DNA from: Bacteroidota bacterium
GTDB lineage: Bacteria > Bacteroidota > Bacteroidia > Flavobacteriales > Weeksellaceae
Reading direction: 5' to 3'
Assembly (NCBI GenBank): GCA_023419095.1
Contig: JAEZYN010000136.1
Location: 1-12,878 of the forward strand
DNA: 12,878 bases
Shown here: piece by piece, positions 10,972 to 12,878 of the stretch
Position numbering within the stretch: position 1 is the stretch's first letter
Layout: each line of letters starts with the position of its first letter
The notes under the pieces: generated by a model
Database searches by the model: none
What the model saw: only the letters and a program-made list of their open reading frames with translations
What the model was told of the DNA's origin: nothing
Made by a program: the position numbers and the translations under genes

Positions 10972-12878
10972 TTATTTAATTTGTTTTTTTACCTCTTTGG
11001 CTTCGGCCACAATTTCCGGGAAATCCTGATAATTCGCGATGATTTGGTCTACCGTGTAGCTCGCCTGGTACTTGTCTTTGAGGCCGATGTAGTTTCGGGC
11101 CATAAGAATAAGCGATTTTGCACCCCAATATTCCTCTGAGGCGTAGTTATTAGCCAGTTTGAAAATAGTTTCGTTTGAGTTTTTAAATGCTTTGGCTTTG
11201 TTCTGATAAAATGCTTTTGCATAAAGTGCCTCCGCCGCCACTTCCGTATTCGACGACTTTTCAAGCGCTGAATAAGCCGTTTTCGCCTCATTGTCGCGCC
11301 CTTTGTTCATCAGGCTGCGCGCTTTGATGACTCTTGCCTGTTCCGTTACCGAGGCCGGATTTTTAGAATTGGCGATCACATTGTCTGCAAATTTTTCGGC
11401 CTGCGTAAAGTTTTTCTCGTCCGCAAAAATCTTCATCAATTCGATATTGGCGAAGTTTTTCAGATTCGTATTGGTAGAATTTGCCAGCGGCTCGAGGAAT
11501 TTCTTAGCTTCTGCCGTATTGTTTTGCTCCAGATAAATTTGCGCCAGACGTGTCTGGGCATCCTGCTGATAATCATTCTGCACGTTTGCCACTTCCTGCA
11601 GTACCAAGAGTGCTTTCGTTGCGTTTTGGGTCTGGTAATAGCTCTCGCCCAACTCGTACTGAGCCTGATAAAGCCCGTCACCGGTTGGGTTTTGCGTGAG
11701 ATAACGCTCATAAAGAGGAATGGCTTTGGCGTAATCTTTTGCTGCGTAATAGTTTTTAGCAGTAGTCAGGTTGATTTCATCGAGTTCCGACGCATCGATC
11801 CGTACACCGACACTTTTAGCAAAACTTTCGTAACCTATAATGTCGCCATTTTTAATGAAAATCGGACGCGAGGCCTGCACGATCTTACTTGCATACGCCG
11901 TGTTGCGGTATTGGTTGGCCAGCGATTTCAGCTCAGCCAAAGCATTTTCTGTCTGGTTTTGGTCGATGTAGTTCTGCGCGCGGTAGATTTGAGCATTCGC
12001 GACCAGATCCTTGTCCGGACTGTTTTTGATGACTTGCGAGAAGTAATCGTTAGACGTGTTGTAATCGTCATTGGCCGCATATGCAGTTGCAATTTCATAT
12101 TGTGCATCGTCGGCATATTCTGAATTTTTATACTGAACGAGCAGTTTTTTCAGTTCCGAAATTTTGGCTTCAGTGTCACCTTTAAATCCAAGCGCCATCG
12201 CTTTCTGGAATAAGGTGTAATCATCTGCATTTTCCGCTTTTTCATAGATTGCGATGGCCTCATTCAACTGATTATCTGCATAATAGGTATCCGCCAAACG
12301 CAGCTCGGCATCATTTTTAAAGTCTGCTTTTGGATTTTTCAGGTATTCCTGAAAATATTTCTTAGCCTGCGCGAATTTTTTAGATTTAAAATAAGCGTAT
12401 CCCAAATCATAATTCAGCTGTTGTTTCTCCGGGAAATTCTCGTTTGCAATTCTTTCATACCGAACGATTGCCGATGGATAATTTTCTTTTTGATAATAAG
12501 TCTGTGCCAGCCAATACGTTGCACGTGTATTGAATTCCTTATTAATATTGAATTCCAGGCTGCGCAGAAAATATCGCTCAGCGGCATCAAAATTACCTTT
12601 GTTAAATTCTTCCGTTCCCACTAAAAATGAAACTTCCTGATCGATCTTGTTCAGTTCCGGCGTGGAATTTGGCATCTTATCGATGGCACTCAAAGTACCT
12701 TTGTAATCACCCGAATACAGATAAGATTTTACGAGCAGAGACCTCATTTCGGAAGCCTCCGCGCTTTTTGGATATCTGTTGATATAATTCTGAATCACCA
12801 CTGGTGCCGACTCAAACGGGTTTCCGACATCGTAGCTCAGCTTTGCATACTGAACGTGCGCCAACTGCTGAACTTTCG
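10972..12878 (-). CDS. Long tetratricopeptide-repeat protein, C-terminal part (start beyond window)
   Basis: About 635 residues are visible, reading in from the window edge (first full codons KVQQ) to the TAA at 10972. No start codon is assigned; the TTG at 12864 is simply inside the gene. The whole visible chain is helical TPR-type repeats. Examples are ATYWLAQTYYQKENYPSAI, LGYAYFKSKKFAQAKKYFQEYL, LRLADTYYADNQLNEAIAIYEKA, YEIATAYAANDDYNTSNDYFSQV and YELGESYYQTQNATKALLVLQEV. Such arrays bind partner proteins; BamD- and YbgF-like proteins of the envelope share this pattern. A signal peptide, if any, is outside the window. The barrel gene follows after 49 nt, suggesting an outer-membrane-associated complex. 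Family call is firm; function is open. Confidence 0.9.
   Translation of the reverse strand, partial: KVQQLAHVQYAKLSYDVGNPFESAPVVIQNYINRYPKSAEASEMRSLLVKSYLYSGDYKGTLSAIDKMPNSTPELNKIDQEVSFLVGTEEFNKGNFDAAERYFLRSLEFNINKEFNTRATYWLAQTYYQKENYPSAIVRYERIANENFPEKQQLNYDLGYAYFKSKKFAQAKKYFQEYLKNPKADFKNDAELRLADTYYADNQLNEAIAIYEKAENADDYTLFQKAMALGFKGDTEAKISELKKLLVQYKNSEYADDAQYEIATAYAANDDYNTSNDYFSQVIKNSPDKDLVANAQIYRAQNYIDQNQTENALAELKSLANQYRNTAYASKIVQASRPIFIKNGDIIGYESFAKSVGVRIDASELDEINLTTAKNYYAAKDYAKAIPLYERYLTQNPTGDGLYQAQYELGESYYQTQNATKALLVLQEVANVQNDYQQDAQTRLAQIYLEQNNTAEAKKFLEPLANSTNTNLKNFANIELMKIFADEKNFTQAEKFADNVIANSKNPASVTEQARVIKARSLMNKGRDNEAKTAYSALEKSSNTEVAAEALYAKAFYQNKAKAFKNSNETIFKLANNYASEEYWGAKSLILMARNYIGLKDKYQASYTVDQIIANYQDFPEIVAEAKEVKKQIK

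Noticed and set aside
11524..12123. Plus-strand 199-codon ORF opposite the TPR gene
   Set aside because: It is an antisense shadow of a clear TPR coding region with no recognisable protein features.

Overview
The window looks like a chromosomal segment from a Flavobacteriia-type Bacteroidota, probably near Chryseobacterium/Kaistella. The evidence is the TAnnTTTG-type promoters, the scarcity of Shine-Dalgarno sites, a pyrB-carA-carB cluster with an S23/four-helix-bundle gene inserted in it, a B. subtilis YwjH-like small transaldolase and a TonB-receptor-like barrel protein. The genus is inferred from style, not from a search.

Positions 1-3392 (minus strand) hold a pyrimidine operon: promoter, short leader ORF, intrinsic terminator, pyrB, carA, four-helix-bundle gene, carB (cut by the window edge). 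Two features stand out. First, the pyrB leader encodes a 22-codon ORF whose stop codon lies in the terminator stem, the layout of a translation-coupled attenuator such as E. coli pyrBI. Second, both gene junctions (pyrB/carA and carA/carB) carry inverted arrays of a degenerate 7-bp repeat (GAATCAA on one side, TCTTGRC on the other). One pair encloses the four-helix-bundle gene; the other encloses only about 54 bp.

Positions 3502-7793 (plus strand) hold acs (acetyl-CoA synthetase), a small transaldolase, and an oxidative-stress operon of nitroreductase, ohrR and ohr. The operon's promoter spacer is filled by a perfect TACGCAA-N7-TTGCGTA inverted repeat, a likely OhrR operator.

Positions 7813-9046 form an AT-rich accessory island on the minus strand: two unrecognised small proteins and an XRE-type regulator in an overlapping three-gene operon with its own good promoter. 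It is bounded by terminators, and a 17-bp imperfect hairpin lies upstream of it. I do not recognise the system; it is the best candidate here for an undescribed module.

Positions 9048-12878 (minus strand) hold tRNA-Arg(UCG), just 22 nt downstream of a plugless outer-membrane barrel protein, which is itself preceded by a long TPR protein running off the window end. No gene-free stretch exceeds 300 bases; the two longest (3261-3501 and 8802-9047) hold the pyr leader, and the island promoter with its hairpin, respectively.
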